In this document: positions 50,465 to 59,435 of the stretch, piece after piece | How positions within the stretch are numbered: the first letter of the stretch is position 1 | How the letters are laid out: every line of letters starts with the position of its first letter | DNA from: Flavobacterium psychrophilum | Lineage (GTDB): Bacteria; Bacteroidota; Bacteroidia; Flavobacteriales; Flavobacteriaceae | Length of the DNA: 64,000 nucleotides | Assembly: GCA_945874225.1 (NCBI GenBank) | Contig: CAMCFT010000003.1 | Coordinates: 1 to 64,000, forward strand | Direction: 5' to 3' | The notes under the pieces: generated by a model | The model's database searches: none | Seen by the model: the letters and a program-made list of their open reading frames with translations, nothing else | Told to the model about the DNA's origin: nothing | Program-made: the position numbers and the translations under genes

Positions 50465-52771
50465 TTAAACCGTTACCAAACTATTTGGTTCTACCAAAAC
50501 AGCTTTGTCATTAACAAAGACAGTCAATTCTTTTTCTCCTTCAAGCGAGAATTGAGTTTCTTTATGAGTAATGGCAACTTTCAAAATCTGATTTCTAAAA
50601 TTGATTTTAAAGGAATAACCCGTCCATTCTTTTGGAATTTTTGGCGAAAAATGAAGCGCGTCATTTTTTACTCGCATTCCGCCAAAACCTTCGACAATAC
50701 TCATCCAGGTTCCCGCCATTGACGTAATGTGACAGCCTTCTTCCACTTCTTTGTTGTAATCATCAAGATCTAAACGTGAAGTTCTTAAATAGAAAGTATA
50801 GGCCATATCCATTTTGTCCAATTTTGCCGCTTGAATAGAATGCACGCAAGGAGAAAGTGAACTTTCGTGAACCGTAAATGGTTCGTAAAAATCAAAATGT
50901 TTTTGCAATTGTTCTTTGGTAAAGTGATCTTCAAAGAAATAAAACCCTTGCAAAGTATCGGCTTGTTTGATGTAAGGCGAACGCAAAACTCTGTCCCAAG
51001 ACCATTTCTGGTTGATTGGTCGTTGGCTTTTGTCCAAATCTTTTACCAAAACTAAATCTTTATCCAAGAAGCCGTCTTGTTGCAAATAGATTCCAAGTTC
51101 TTCCGAAAATGGAAAGTACATATTGCCGGAAACTTTTTTCCAATCTTGCAATTCAGCATCCGATAATTTTACTTTTTCGATGATGCGTTTGTGATCTGAT
51201 GGATATTCCAATGACACTTTCTGAATTTGCTCGTGTGTATAATCAATACACCATTTTGCAATATAGTTTGTATAGAAATTATTGTTTACGTTGTTTTCAT
51301 ATTCGTTTGGACCGGTAACTCCAAGAATAACATATTGGTTTTTGTCTTTTGAAAAATTAGCTCTTTGATGCCAAAAACGGGCAATTCCGATTAATACTTC
51401 CAAACCTTTTTCAGGAATATATGAATAATCGCCAGTGAAACGATGGTAATTGAAAATCGCAAAAGCAATCGCTCCATTTCTGTGGATTTCTTCGTGTGTG
51501 ATTTCCCATTCGTTGTGACATTCTTCACCATTCATCGTTACCATTGGATACAAAGCTGCTCCGTTTTTGAAACCCAAATTATTCTGAGCATTTTCAATCG
51601 CTTTGTCCAATTGATTGAAACGGTAGGTCAATAAATTTCTCGCAACTTGCTGATCTTTGGTCGCCATATAAAACGGAATGCAATAAGCTTCGGTATCCCA
51701 ATAAGTGGAACCGCCATATTTTTCGCCGGTGAAACCTTTTGGGCCAATATTCAAACGAGAATCTTTTCCGGAATACGTTTGGTTCAATTGAAAAATATTG
51801 AATCGAATTCCTTGTTGTGCTTTTACGTCGCCATCAATAGTGATATCTGACATTTCCCAAATTTTTGCCCAAGCTTCGATTTGCTCGGCTAATAATTGAT
51901 CATATCCTTTTGCCAAAGCCGCTTTGATTACTTTTTCAGCTCCGGAAAGGGTGTTTTCGTGATTTAAGGAAACGGTATAACCACCAATTTTTTGAATGGA
52001 TGATTTTTGTCCTTTTGCAATAATCACATCGAATGATAATTGAATTTTATCGGTGCCAGTTTTAATATTGGATGGAGAAATGTTACCGTTTTTGCCATTT
52101 ACAAAAATGCTGTTTTGCATAAAAGTAGTTACCTTGAAATGAGTTTTGAAGGTTTGAGCGGTTACAAAAGCTTCATTTCCACTTCTTTTTACTTCAAGTG
52201 GCTCCCAGAATTTCTCTTCCCAGTTGGCATCTTCATTGGTTACACCAGCATCAACATAAGGTTTGTAAACTATTTTGGTATCTTTGTTTATAGCGGTGAT
52301 TTCATAATTGATAACACCCACTTCGTCCAAATCCATACTAAGGAAACGACGGATATTTACCGCAACTTCGGTTCCGTTTTGCAAAGTAGCTTCGAATGAA
52401 CGGTGGTACCAGCCTTCCTTCATATTTAACTCGCGACGGAAGTTTTTAACTGCTGTGCAAGCATTCAAATCAAGGGTTTCTCCGTTAATTTCAATATCAA
52501 TTCCTATCCAGTTTGGAGCATTTAATACTTTGGCAAAATATTTAGGATAACCGTTTTTCCACCAACCCACTCTCGTTTTATCGGGATAATAAATCCCTGC
52601 AATATAACTTCCTTGGAAAGTTTCTCCGGTATAATTTTCTTCAAAATTCGCGCGTTGTCCCATGGCACCGTTGCCAATGCTGAAAAGACTTTCGGACGAT
52701 TTTACACTCTCTACATCAAATCCTTCTTCAATGATGGACCAATTGTCTGGTTTTATATAATCTTGGTTCAT
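50465..52771 (-). CDS. GH65 maltose/disaccharide phosphorylase
   Basis: A 768-residue cytoplasmic inverting phosphorylase: disaccharide plus phosphate gives beta-glucose-1-phosphate and glucose. Three parts are visible: an N-terminal beta-sandwich (to ~270), the (alpha/alpha)6 barrel with STYWDTEAYCIPF and catalytic Glu490 in TGPNEYENN, and a C-terminal sheet. The HitSMAGTW phosphate-binding region is present as HITSMAGTWMS. The neighbouring beta-phosphoglucomutase supports a beta-Glc1P product and maltose as the likely substrate; kojibiose or trehalose cannot be excluded from sequence alone. Confidence 0.9.
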   Translation of the reverse strand: MNQDYIKPDNWSIIEEGFDVESVKSSESLFSIGNGAMGQRANFEENYTGETFQGSYIAGIYYPDKTRVGWWKNGYPKYFAKVLNAPNWIGIDIEINGETLDLNACTAVKNFRRELNMKEGWYHRSFEATLQNGTEVAVNIRRFLSMDLDEVGVINYEITAINKDTKIVYKPYVDAGVTNEDANWEEKFWEPLEVKRSGNEAFVTAQTFKTHFKVTTFMQNSIFVNGKNGNISPSNIKTGTDKIQLSFDVIIAKGQKSSIQKIGGYTVSLNHENTLSGAEKVIKAALAKGYDQLLAEQIEAWAKIWEMSDITIDGDVKAQQGIRFNIFQLNQTYSGKDSRLNIGPKGFTGEKYGGSTYWDTEAYCIPFYMATKDQQVARNLLTYRFNQLDKAIENAQNNLGFKNGAALYPMVTMNGEECHNEWEITHEEIHRNGAIAFAIFNYHRFTGDYSYIPEKGLEVLIGIARFWHQRANFSKDKNQYVILGVTGPNEYENNVNNNFYTNYIAKWCIDYTHEQIQKVSLEYPSDHKRIIEKVKLSDAELQDWKKVSGNMYFPFSEELGIYLQQDGFLDKDLVLVKDLDKSQRPINQKWSWDRVLRSPYIKQADTLQGFYFFEDHFTKEQLQKHFDFYEPFTVHESSLSPCVHSIQAAKLDKMDMAYTFYLRTSRLDLDDYNKEVEEGCHITSMAGTWMSIVEGFGGMRVKNDALHFSPKIPKEWTGYSFKINFRNQILKVAITHKETQFSLEGEKELTVFVNDKAVLVEPNSLVTV

Positions 52772-52777
52772 TTTTTT

Positions 52778-52868
52778 ATTATTTAAAGATTGAAAAAATC
52801 AAAAATTTAAAGATGTTGTTTTAAAACCTTTGTTTTTCAATTATTCAATCTTTTAATTATTTAATCTT
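52778..52868. repeat. AAGATTGAA-type inverted repeat (GH65/pgmB junction)
   Basis: ATTATTTAAAGATTGAA (52778-52794) is mirrored by TTCAATCTTTTAATTATT (from 52844). The right arm runs over the stop codon of pgmB, supplying its last codons. Confidence 0.65.
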
Positions 52869-53526
52869 TTATTAATTTGTCAATAAAACTTTTATCAATG
52901 TGAGTAAAATCTTTAAATAGGTGTTTTGCTTCGTGCAATGTTGATGCTTCGCCAATTCCCACGCTTATCATTCCTCCGATATTTGCGGCTTGAATTCCGG
53001 CTACCGAATCTTCGAAAACAATAGAATTTTCTGGTGTTTTGCCCAATAATTTTGCCGCAAGCAAGAAAACTTCAGGATCAGGTTTTGCATTCGATACATC
53101 ATTTCCGTCAACAATGGCATCAAAATATTTCAATGTTCCCGTTTTTTCGAGAATAGGTCTGGCGTTTTTACTTGCCGAGCCCAATGCTATTAATTGATTT
53201 TGTTCTTTCAAATATTTTAAAACTGGCATAACGCCAGGCAGGATTTCGCTTTCGTCCATGTCAACTAAATAGGACAAATAATTTTCGTTTTTCTCAAAAA
53301 GCCATTTGTTTTTGTCTTCTTGAGAAGCTTCTACTTTTCCTAATCCTAAAATAATATCGAGTGAGCGCACTCGGCTTACGCCTTTTAATAATTCGTTGTG
53401 TTCGTGTGTAAATTCGATTCCTAATTCATTGGCAATTTTAAGCCAAGCTAGATAATGGTATTTAGCCGTGTCAACAATTACGCCGTCAAGGTCGAATATA
53501 AATGCTTTTGTATTCATTAAATTCAT
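52861..53526 (-). CDS. pgmB: Beta-phosphoglucomutase
   Basis: HAD-superfamily enzyme turning beta-glucose-1-phosphate into glucose-6-phosphate through a beta-1,6-bisphosphate intermediate. The nucleophile loop FIFDLDGVIVDTAKYHYLAW gives the two catalytic Asp (about residues 11 and 13); the cap-domain LLKGVSRVRSLDIIL and the downstream ALGSASKNA and VFEDSVAGIQAA complete the set. Length 221 is usual. Met1 or Met4 could be the start. It completes the GH65 route. Confidence 0.93.
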   Translation of the reverse strand: MNLMNTKAFIFDLDGVIVDTAKYHYLAWLKIANELGIEFTHEHNELLKGVSRVRSLDIILGLGKVEASQEDKNKWLFEKNENYLSYLVDMDESEILPGVMPVLKYLKEQNQLIALGSASKNARPILEKTGTLKYFDAIVDGNDVSNAKPDPEVFLLAAKLLGKTPENSIVFEDSVAGIQAANIGGMISVGIGEASTLHEAKHLFKDFTHIDKSFIDKLIKD

Positions 53527-53542
53527 TGTAAATTATTATTAC

Positions 53543-53560
53543 AGTCTGCTTAAGCAGACT
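53543..53560. promoter_or_regulatory. 18-bp perfect palindrome upstream of pgmB
   Basis: AGTCTGCTTAAGCAGACT is fully self-complementary and sits 17 bp before the pgmB start. It could be an operator or a short dispersed palindrome. Confidence 0.45.
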
Positions 53561-53583
53561 AAAATTTTTATAATGTTTTTTTA

Positions 53584-53646
53584 AACCATTAAGAAATTAA
53601 GAAAGTTAAGTTGTAATTCTTAATGAACCTTAATTTCTTAATGGTT
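53584..53646. repeat. AACCATTAAG palindrome (pgmB/MFS junction)
   Basis: Perfect 18-bp arms, AACCATTAAGAAATTAAG (53584-53601) and its complement at 53629-53646. Confidence 0.85.
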
Positions 53647-53722
53647 TAAAAGGGAAAAACGACTTTATTTAATAATCACCACACTATTTCTTTTTGGAAT
53701 TAGTAACGAACGGTTTAATAAT

Positions 53723-55054
53723 TTATTTAGCTGTTGAAATGCTTTCTTTGACAAAAAATACTGCTAGACCAGCAATCAACATTGAAACTCCTGCGATTAC
53801 AATAATTGCCATTGGAAAACCTCCAAACAAAGCAATGATGGTACTTCCTAATAATCCTGCCGCGATTTGCGGAATAGTGATGGTTGCGTTAAACAATCCC
53901 ATATAAACACCCATTTTGTGTGCAGGTAATGAACCGGATAACATAGCATAAGGCATTGCTAAAATAGCAGCCCAAGCTAATCCTACTCCGGAAATCGAAA
54001 GCAATAAAATAGTTTTGTCGTGTACAAAATACATTGAAGCCAAGCCAATTCCTCCCATTAAAAGAGAAAAACTATAGGTTTTCTTTCTGCCAATTGATTT
54101 TGCAATTGTGGGAATTAGTAATGAGAATAGAGCGGCTACGGCACTGTAAAAGGCAAACATAACTCCAGTCCAGTCTCCGGCTTCGTTGAAACCAATTGAT
54201 TTTGGGTCTATAGCTTCTGCACCCCATACCTGATTCGCAATGGCTCTTGTGGTGTAAACCCACATTAAAAACAAGGCAAACCAGGAAAAGAATTGTACAA
54301 TTCCCAATTGCCAAAAGATTTTTGGAGCGTTTGCAAGCAATTTGAAAATGCTTGTTTTTTCGGTTACAGTTTCAGACTCTAAATCGATGTCATTGTAAAG
54401 TGCGTGTTCTTTTGGCGCATATTCTTTGGTTCTAAAAGCTGTCCAAAGAACAGTTATTAATAAAATAGCTCCTCCTATATAGAAAGACCATATTACTGAG
54501 GCTGCAACTTTTTCGCCAGCTGCAGGTACATTTGCAACTCCTGCTTTGGCTAGAATCCAAGGCAATAAGGAACCAAAAACGGCTCCAAAATTGATTAAGG
54601 CACTTTGCAAAGAATAGCCAAGATTTTTTTGTTCATCATTGACCATATCGCCAACAAGGGCTCTAAAGGGCTGCATGGTAACATTAAAGGAAGTGTCCAT
54701 TAAAAGAAGCATCACGGCACCAAAAATTAATGGCGGTAACAGATAGGTAAAGTATTCTGCGTTTGGCATAAAAAACATCGCCAAAGTTGAAACTATGGCT
54801 CCAAAAAAGATAAATGGAATTCTGCGTCCAAGACGCGTCCATGTTTTGTCGCTTGAAAGACCAATGATGGGTTGAACAATTAAACCTGCGAGAGGTGCTG
54901 CCAGCCAAAAATAACCTATGCTGTGAACATCGGCACCAAGGGCTTCCAATATTCTGCTGGTATTACCATTTTGTAGTGAATATCCAATCTGTACTCCCAG
55001 GAATCCAAAGCTTAGATTCCAGATTTGCCAAAAACTTAATTTGGGTTTTTTCAT
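53723..55054 (-). CDS. SLC45-type MFS sugar transporter
   Basis: A 443-residue, 12-helix inner-membrane carrier of the GPH/SLC45-like MFS group. N-terminal FWQIWNLSFGFLGVQIGYSL and the loop SDKTWTRLGRRIPFI (a variant of the MFS inter-helix motif) are typical. With GH65 and pgmB downstream it is best read as the maltose/maltodextrin importer, the counterpart of MalY/SusT-like carriers in related bacteria; substrate is inferred from context. First gene of its transcript with a structured leader. Confidence 0.9.
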   Translation of the reverse strand: MKKPKLSFWQIWNLSFGFLGVQIGYSLQNGNTSRILEALGADVHSIGYFWLAAPLAGLIVQPIIGLSSDKTWTRLGRRIPFIFFGAIVSTLAMFFMPNAEYFTYLLPPLIFGAVMLLLMDTSFNVTMQPFRALVGDMVNDEQKNLGYSLQSALINFGAVFGSLLPWILAKAGVANVPAAGEKVAASVIWSFYIGGAILLITVLWTAFRTKEYAPKEHALYNDIDLESETVTEKTSIFKLLANAPKIFWQLGIVQFFSWFALFLMWVYTTRAIANQVWGAEAIDPKSIGFNEAGDWTGVMFAFYSAVAALFSLLIPTIAKSIGRKKTYSFSLLMGGIGLASMYFVHDKTILLLSISGVGLAWAAILAMPYAMLSGSLPAHKMGVYMGLFNATITIPQIAAGLLGSTIIALFGGFPMAIIVIAGVSMLIAGLAVFFVKESISTAK

Positions 55055-55130
55055 TATCGTATATTGTATTTAATGTACGATAAGCGCCTTGCTTATCAAA
55101 ACTTAACTTATTTTTCGAAGTAAAAGTAAA
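55054..55130 (-). promoter_or_regulatory. Leader of the MFS gene with overlapping hairpins
   Basis: TTATCGTA (55054-55061) pairs with TACGATAA (55076-55083), and GATAAGC (55079-55085) pairs with GCTTATC (55091-55097). They share 55079-55083, so only one can form. The first includes the A of the start codon. TTCGAAGTAAAAGTAAA (55114-55130) recurs near susC. Confidence 0.5.
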
Positions 55131-55246
55131 AGTTTTGAATGGTGTAAATATAGAAAAGAATTTAGATTTTAATATTTAGAATTAATAATAATTTAAATTA
55201 CCCACAACTATAACGTAATAGTGTGAATAAATAAATCATTTTTCGC

Positions 55247-56281
55247 CTAATTTGTTGATTCTCTTTCTATCAGATGCGTTTCAATTACTACGGTTTTGTA
55301 AATTTCTTCTTCCTCTTCTTCTAATTCATGTTCCTCCGATTCTAATCTTTCGATAAGGATTTTTGCTGCTATATTCCCCATTTCTAATCCGTTTTGGGTA
55401 ACTGTAGTAATGGTTGGAGTTGAATATTTTGAAATAATTCCGTCTGTAAAAGCAATAACAGCTAAATCTTCCGGGACTTTTATTCCCATTTTATGGGCAA
55501 TTTTAATAATAGTTACGGCAAATAGTTCGTTTACTGCAAAAACAGCATCGAAAGCTTTGTCTTCGAGTAATTTGGCTATTGTGACTTCGCAATTGTCGAC
55601 ATTTTCGATTTTAATAATCAAATTTTCATCGAAAGCTAATCCATTGTCTCGCAATGCCTTGGTGTAACCATCGGTTCTGAATTTTCCTACACTAACGTAA
55701 TCGACTGTTGTTACGAGGGCAATTTTTTTCCTTCCTTTATCTATCAAACTTTGTACAGCTTCATAAGCTGCTAATTCGTCGTTGATGATTACTTTGTCGC
55801 AAAGAATATCATTGGTAACCCGGTCAAACATAACTACAGGCATGCCTTGACTGATTACTTCTGAAATATGATGGAAATCACCTTTTTGTTGGGTTTCTTT
55901 AGAGAGAGACATAATAAATCCATCAATACTGCCATTGGCAAGCATTTCCATATTTAGCACTTCTTTGTCAAAGGAATCATCTGATAAACAAATGATAACG
56001 CTGTACCCGTTTTCATTGGCTATTTGTTCAATTCCGTTGATAACAGTAGAAAAGAAATAATGCACAATTTCAGGAATAATAATCCCGATGGTTTTTGTTT
56101 TTCTGTTTTTTAAACTAAGCGCAATATTGTTGGGTTTGTAGTGGTAAAACTTGGCAAAAGCCTGTACTTTTAATCTGGTTTCTTCTCCAATTTCTAAACT
56201 GTTTCTCAAAGATTTAGAAACAGTCGAAATAGAGACATCTAATTCTCTGGCAATTTGTTTAAGGGTTATTTTCTTTTTCAT
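55247..56281 (-). CDS. LacI family transcriptional regulator
   Basis: A 344-residue repressor/activator of the LacI family. The N-terminal helix-turn-helix is ITLKQIARELDVSISTVSKS with the hinge SLKNRKTKTIGIIIP, then a periplasmic-binding-protein-like sensor domain. An acidic run (HELEEEEEEIYK) lies near the C-terminus and is unusual. The start at 56281 (MKKKITLKQ) is preferred over an ATG at 56305. It lies between the MFS/GH run and susC, so it probably controls both, sensing a maltose-type sugar. Confidence 0.92.
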   Translation of the reverse strand: MKKKITLKQIARELDVSISTVSKSLRNSLEIGEETRLKVQAFAKFYHYKPNNIALSLKNRKTKTIGIIIPEIVHYFFSTVINGIEQIANENGYSVIICLSDDSFDKEVLNMEMLANGSIDGFIMSLSKETQQKGDFHHISEVISQGMPVVMFDRVTNDILCDKVIINDELAAYEAVQSLIDKGRKKIALVTTVDYVSVGKFRTDGYTKALRDNGLAFDENLIIKIENVDNCEVTIAKLLEDKAFDAVFAVNELFAVTIIKIAHKMGIKVPEDLAVIAFTDGIISKYSTPTITTVTQNGLEMGNIAAKILIERLESEEHELEEEEEEIYKTVVIETHLIERESTN

Positions 56282-56400
56282 ATAGTGGATTTGGTAAAAA
56301 ATCATTTTCGTAATAAAGGTAAGATATTATATAGATTATGGTAATTTTAATCCGCTTTTTTCATCAAAAAACAAAAAGTTTTCAACACTACCACGTTTTC

Positions 56401-56474
56401 GTAACCTATTTAATTTTTACCTTTGTTGTAACCTAAAAAATTAATGTAATTTTAACATTCGAAGTAAAGGTAAA
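56401..56474 (+). promoter_or_regulatory. susC promoter region with repeated motifs
   Basis: TACCTTTG (56418-56425) fits the -7 consensus. GTAACCTA occurs directly repeated at 56401-56408 and 56428-56435, bracketing it, as expected for regulator sites. TTCGAAGTAAAGGTAAA (56458-56474) matches the element before the MFS gene with one difference. Confidence 0.5.
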
Positions 56475-56508
56475 TTAAACAAAAACCAAACTAATTTAAA
56501 CAAAAAGT

Positions 56509-59424
56509 ATGAAAACAATTTACAAAAAGTTGTTATTTTTATTACTATTCTTACCATTTAGTGCTCTTGCACAAGGTATATTGGGAGGTACGGTGTTAGA
56601 TTCAAAAACGAATCAGCCAATTCCTGGTGTGAATATAGTAATTCAAGGTTCCTCAAATGGAACGCAAACTGATTTTGACGGAAAATTCAAATTACCTAAA
56701 GTTAACAAAGGCGATAAAGTCGTTATTTCTTTTATCGGATACAAAACTTCCGTAATTACTTTTGATAATCAAAAAGAGATTACAGTAAGTCTTGTCGAAG
56801 AGTCTAATGAATTAAAAGAAGTTGTAGTTCAGGTAGGTTACGGTTCTGTAAGAAAGAAAGATGCTACTGGTTCAGTTGCTTTGGTAACTGCAAAAGATTT
56901 TAATAAAGGAGCAATTACAAATACTGAAAATTTAATTAATGGTAGAGTTGCTGGTGTTGTTGTAACTCAAGGAGGTCGTCCTGGAGATGGAGCAGCCATT
57001 AGAATTAGAGGAGGAGCTTCTCTATATGCTTCTAATGACCCTTTAATTGTAATTGATGGTTTGCCAGTTGACAAAGGACTTTCCTCAGTAAATCCTAATG
57101 ATATAGAATCTTTTTCTATTTTGAAAGATGCCTCTGCTACGGCTATTTATGGATCTCGAGGTTCTAATGGGGTTATATTAATTAAAACTAAAAAAGGGAC
57201 AAAGAAAGACGAAATTCAATTTTCTTATAATTCATTTACTACCTTAAATACACTTGTTAAAAAAGTGGATGTTTACAATGCAGATGAATTTAAAACAATA
57301 GTTGGCACTTATGTACCAGATCGTGTAGGTCTTTTAGGAAATAGTAATACAGATTGGCAAGATGAAATTTTTAAAGATGGAGTTACTTCTGATAATAACT
57401 TTTCAGCAAGAGGTAATTTATTTAAAATGATGCCTACAAGATTATCTGTAGGTTACACAAAAGTGGATGGTGTTTTGATGACTTCTCAATTTGACAGAAG
57501 AACGTTAGGCGTGTCTATGACTCCTTCCTTTTTTACTGATCATTTAAAATTTGAAATTAATGCAAATTATTCATACGAAAAAAACAGATATGCTGATGAA
57601 GGAGCTATAGGAGCGGCAATTGCTTCTGACCCTACACAGTCTGTTTATGATCCTACTTCTCCTTTTGGTGGCTACCATGAATTATATACTCCAGCGGGAA
57701 GTGTATATTCCGTTTTTGGAGCTACAAACCCAGTAGCTTTGTTGAAACAAAAAAATAATAGAGATGGGAATGAAAGAATTTATGGTAATGTTCAAATGGA
57801 ATATAAATTTCATTTTTTAGAAGACTTAAAAGCTGTTGTTAATGTTGGACTTGATCAAAACAAAAAAGATGGCACTGATATAACGGCCACAGATGCTAGA
57901 AGTGGAATGTATAATGGCGCTTTATTAGGAGGTTATAAAACATATTGGGAAAATTCTGAAAACCAACTTTTTGATGGCTATTTTAATTACAATAAGCTTT
58001 TCGGCAAGGTTAAAGTTGATTTTACAGCTGGTTATTCTTATCAAAATTTTGAAAACGAAAAGTACAACTCTGGAAATACTTTAGAACCAACTCCAAAAGT
58101 AGATCTTGCTACAAGTCCAAGTGTGAATTTACAAGCTTTTTATGGTAGATTAAACCTTGATTTAAACGATAGATATTTAGTAACCTTGAATTACAGACGC
58201 GATGGAACTTCAAGATTTTCTGAAGAAAACAGATGGGGTGATTTCCCTGGTGTTGCCGTAGCTTGGAAAGTGGCAAACGAGTCTTTTCTTAAGGATTCTA
58301 AAACCATTAGTGATTTGAAATTGAGATTAGGTTGGGGTGTAACTGGACAACAGGCTATACCAGCAGCATATGATTATTTTAAAAGATATAATTTAAGTTC
58401 TCCAACTGCTGGCGCTTTGTATCCATTTGGGGATACTTATTATTTGTTAGGAAAACCTGAAGGATATAACGAAACATTGAAATGGGAAGAAACCACTACT
58501 TATAACATAGGGATTGACTATGGGTTTTATAACAATAGATTAACAGGGTCATTAGATATCTACAACAAAGTTACCAAAGATTTATTTGCTGATGTGACTG
58601 AAGGAGCCCTGCAAAATTTTAGAACTAAAGGTCCAGCCAATATTGGTGAATTAACTAGTAAAGGAGTTGAATTTGGTTTGAATTATAAAGCAATTCAAAC
58701 AGACAATTCTAATTTAGGAATTAATTTCAATATGGCTTACAACAAACAAGAAATAACTAGTTTAGATGGCAATTCATATACAGATATTGGAGGTGTAGGT
58801 CTTGATGTTTATACACAAACCTATCAGGTTGGTTTAGCTCCTAATACATTTTGGGTTTACAATCAGGTTTATGGAGCAGATGGACGTCCTATTGATGGAG
58901 TTTATGTTGATACCAATGGTGACGGAGCTGTTAATTCTTCTGACAAATATGCTTACAAAAAACCTAATGCTGATTTAACTTTTGGTTTTATGTCGAATTA
59001 TAGTTACAAAAAATGGGATTTTTCTATGGCTTGGAGAGCAAGTGAAGGGAACTATATTTATGATAATGTAAGTGCTAGTAGAGCATTTTTATCTCAAGGA
59101 GTTAAAGATAATAATGTTAATGCGGTTAATAATTCACCTTCGGATTTTAGTAACACGCTTTTCAGTCAAAAAAGACAAGAATCAGATTATTACATACAAA
59201 ATGGTTCTTGGATTAAATGGGATAACGTAACAATTGGATATTCATTTGAAAATCCGTTAGCAATAAAATCCAAAACATCAAGCCTTAGACTTTATACAGG
59301 TATTCAAAACGTATTAGTTATTACTAAATATAAAGGAATGGATCCTGAGATTTTTGGCGGAAATGACAGTACAATATACCCACGAGCAAGAATGTATATG
59401 TGCGGTCTAAACTTTAATTTTTAA
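56509..59424 (+). CDS. susC: SusC/RagA-type TonB-dependent outer-membrane transporter
   Basis: A 971-residue outer-membrane importer. Signal peptide LLFLPFSALAQ; a carboxypeptidase-regulatory-like domain (about 25-105, GTVLDSKTNQPIPGVNIVIQ to SFIGYKT); the plug with VVVQVGYGSVRKKDATGSVA and the GRVAGVVVTQGGRPG and SAIYGSRGSNGVILIKTKKG-type motif (here ATAIYGSRGSNGVILI); and a 22-strand barrel ending in an aromatic. Works with SusD as a lidded pump energised by TonB, importing malto-oligosaccharides. First gene of the plus-strand run, 227 bp from the LacI start. Confidence 0.95.
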   Translation: MKTIYKKLLFLLLFLPFSALAQGILGGTVLDSKTNQPIPGVNIVIQGSSNGTQTDFDGKFKLPKVNKGDKVVISFIGYKTSVITFDNQKEITVSLVEESNELKEVVVQVGYGSVRKKDATGSVALVTAKDFNKGAITNTENLINGRVAGVVVTQGGRPGDGAAIRIRGGASLYASNDPLIVIDGLPVDKGLSSVNPNDIESFSILKDASATAIYGSRGSNGVILIKTKKGTKKDEIQFSYNSFTTLNTLVKKVDVYNADEFKTIVGTYVPDRVGLLGNSNTDWQDEIFKDGVTSDNNFSARGNLFKMMPTRLSVGYTKVDGVLMTSQFDRRTLGVSMTPSFFTDHLKFEINANYSYEKNRYADEGAIGAAIASDPTQSVYDPTSPFGGYHELYTPAGSVYSVFGATNPVALLKQKNNRDGNERIYGNVQMEYKFHFLEDLKAVVNVGLDQNKKDGTDITATDARSGMYNGALLGGYKTYWENSENQLFDGYFNYNKLFGKVKVDFTAGYSYQNFENEKYNSGNTLEPTPKVDLATSPSVNLQAFYGRLNLDLNDRYLVTLNYRRDGTSRFSEENRWGDFPGVAVAWKVANESFLKDSKTISDLKLRLGWGVTGQQAIPAAYDYFKRYNLSSPTAGALYPFGDTYYLLGKPEGYNETLKWEETTTYNIGIDYGFYNNRLTGSLDIYNKVTKDLFADVTEGALQNFRTKGPANIGELTSKGVEFGLNYKAIQTDNSNLGINFNMAYNKQEITSLDGNSYTDIGGVGLDVYTQTYQVGLAPNTFWVYNQVYGADGRPIDGVYVDTNGDGAVNSSDKYAYKKPNADLTFGFMSNYSYKKWDFSMAWRASEGNYIYDNVSASRAFLSQGVKDNNVNAVNNSPSDFSNTLFSQKRQESDYYIQNGSWIKWDNVTIGYSFENPLAIKSKTSSLRLYTGIQNVLVITKYKGMDPEIFGGNDSTIYPRARMYMCGLNFNF

Positions 59425-59435
59425 TTTAAAATATC

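Noticed and set aside
53694..53906. Plus-strand frame at the end of the MFS transporter gene
   Set aside because: Antisense shadow of transmembrane codons, without a start context.
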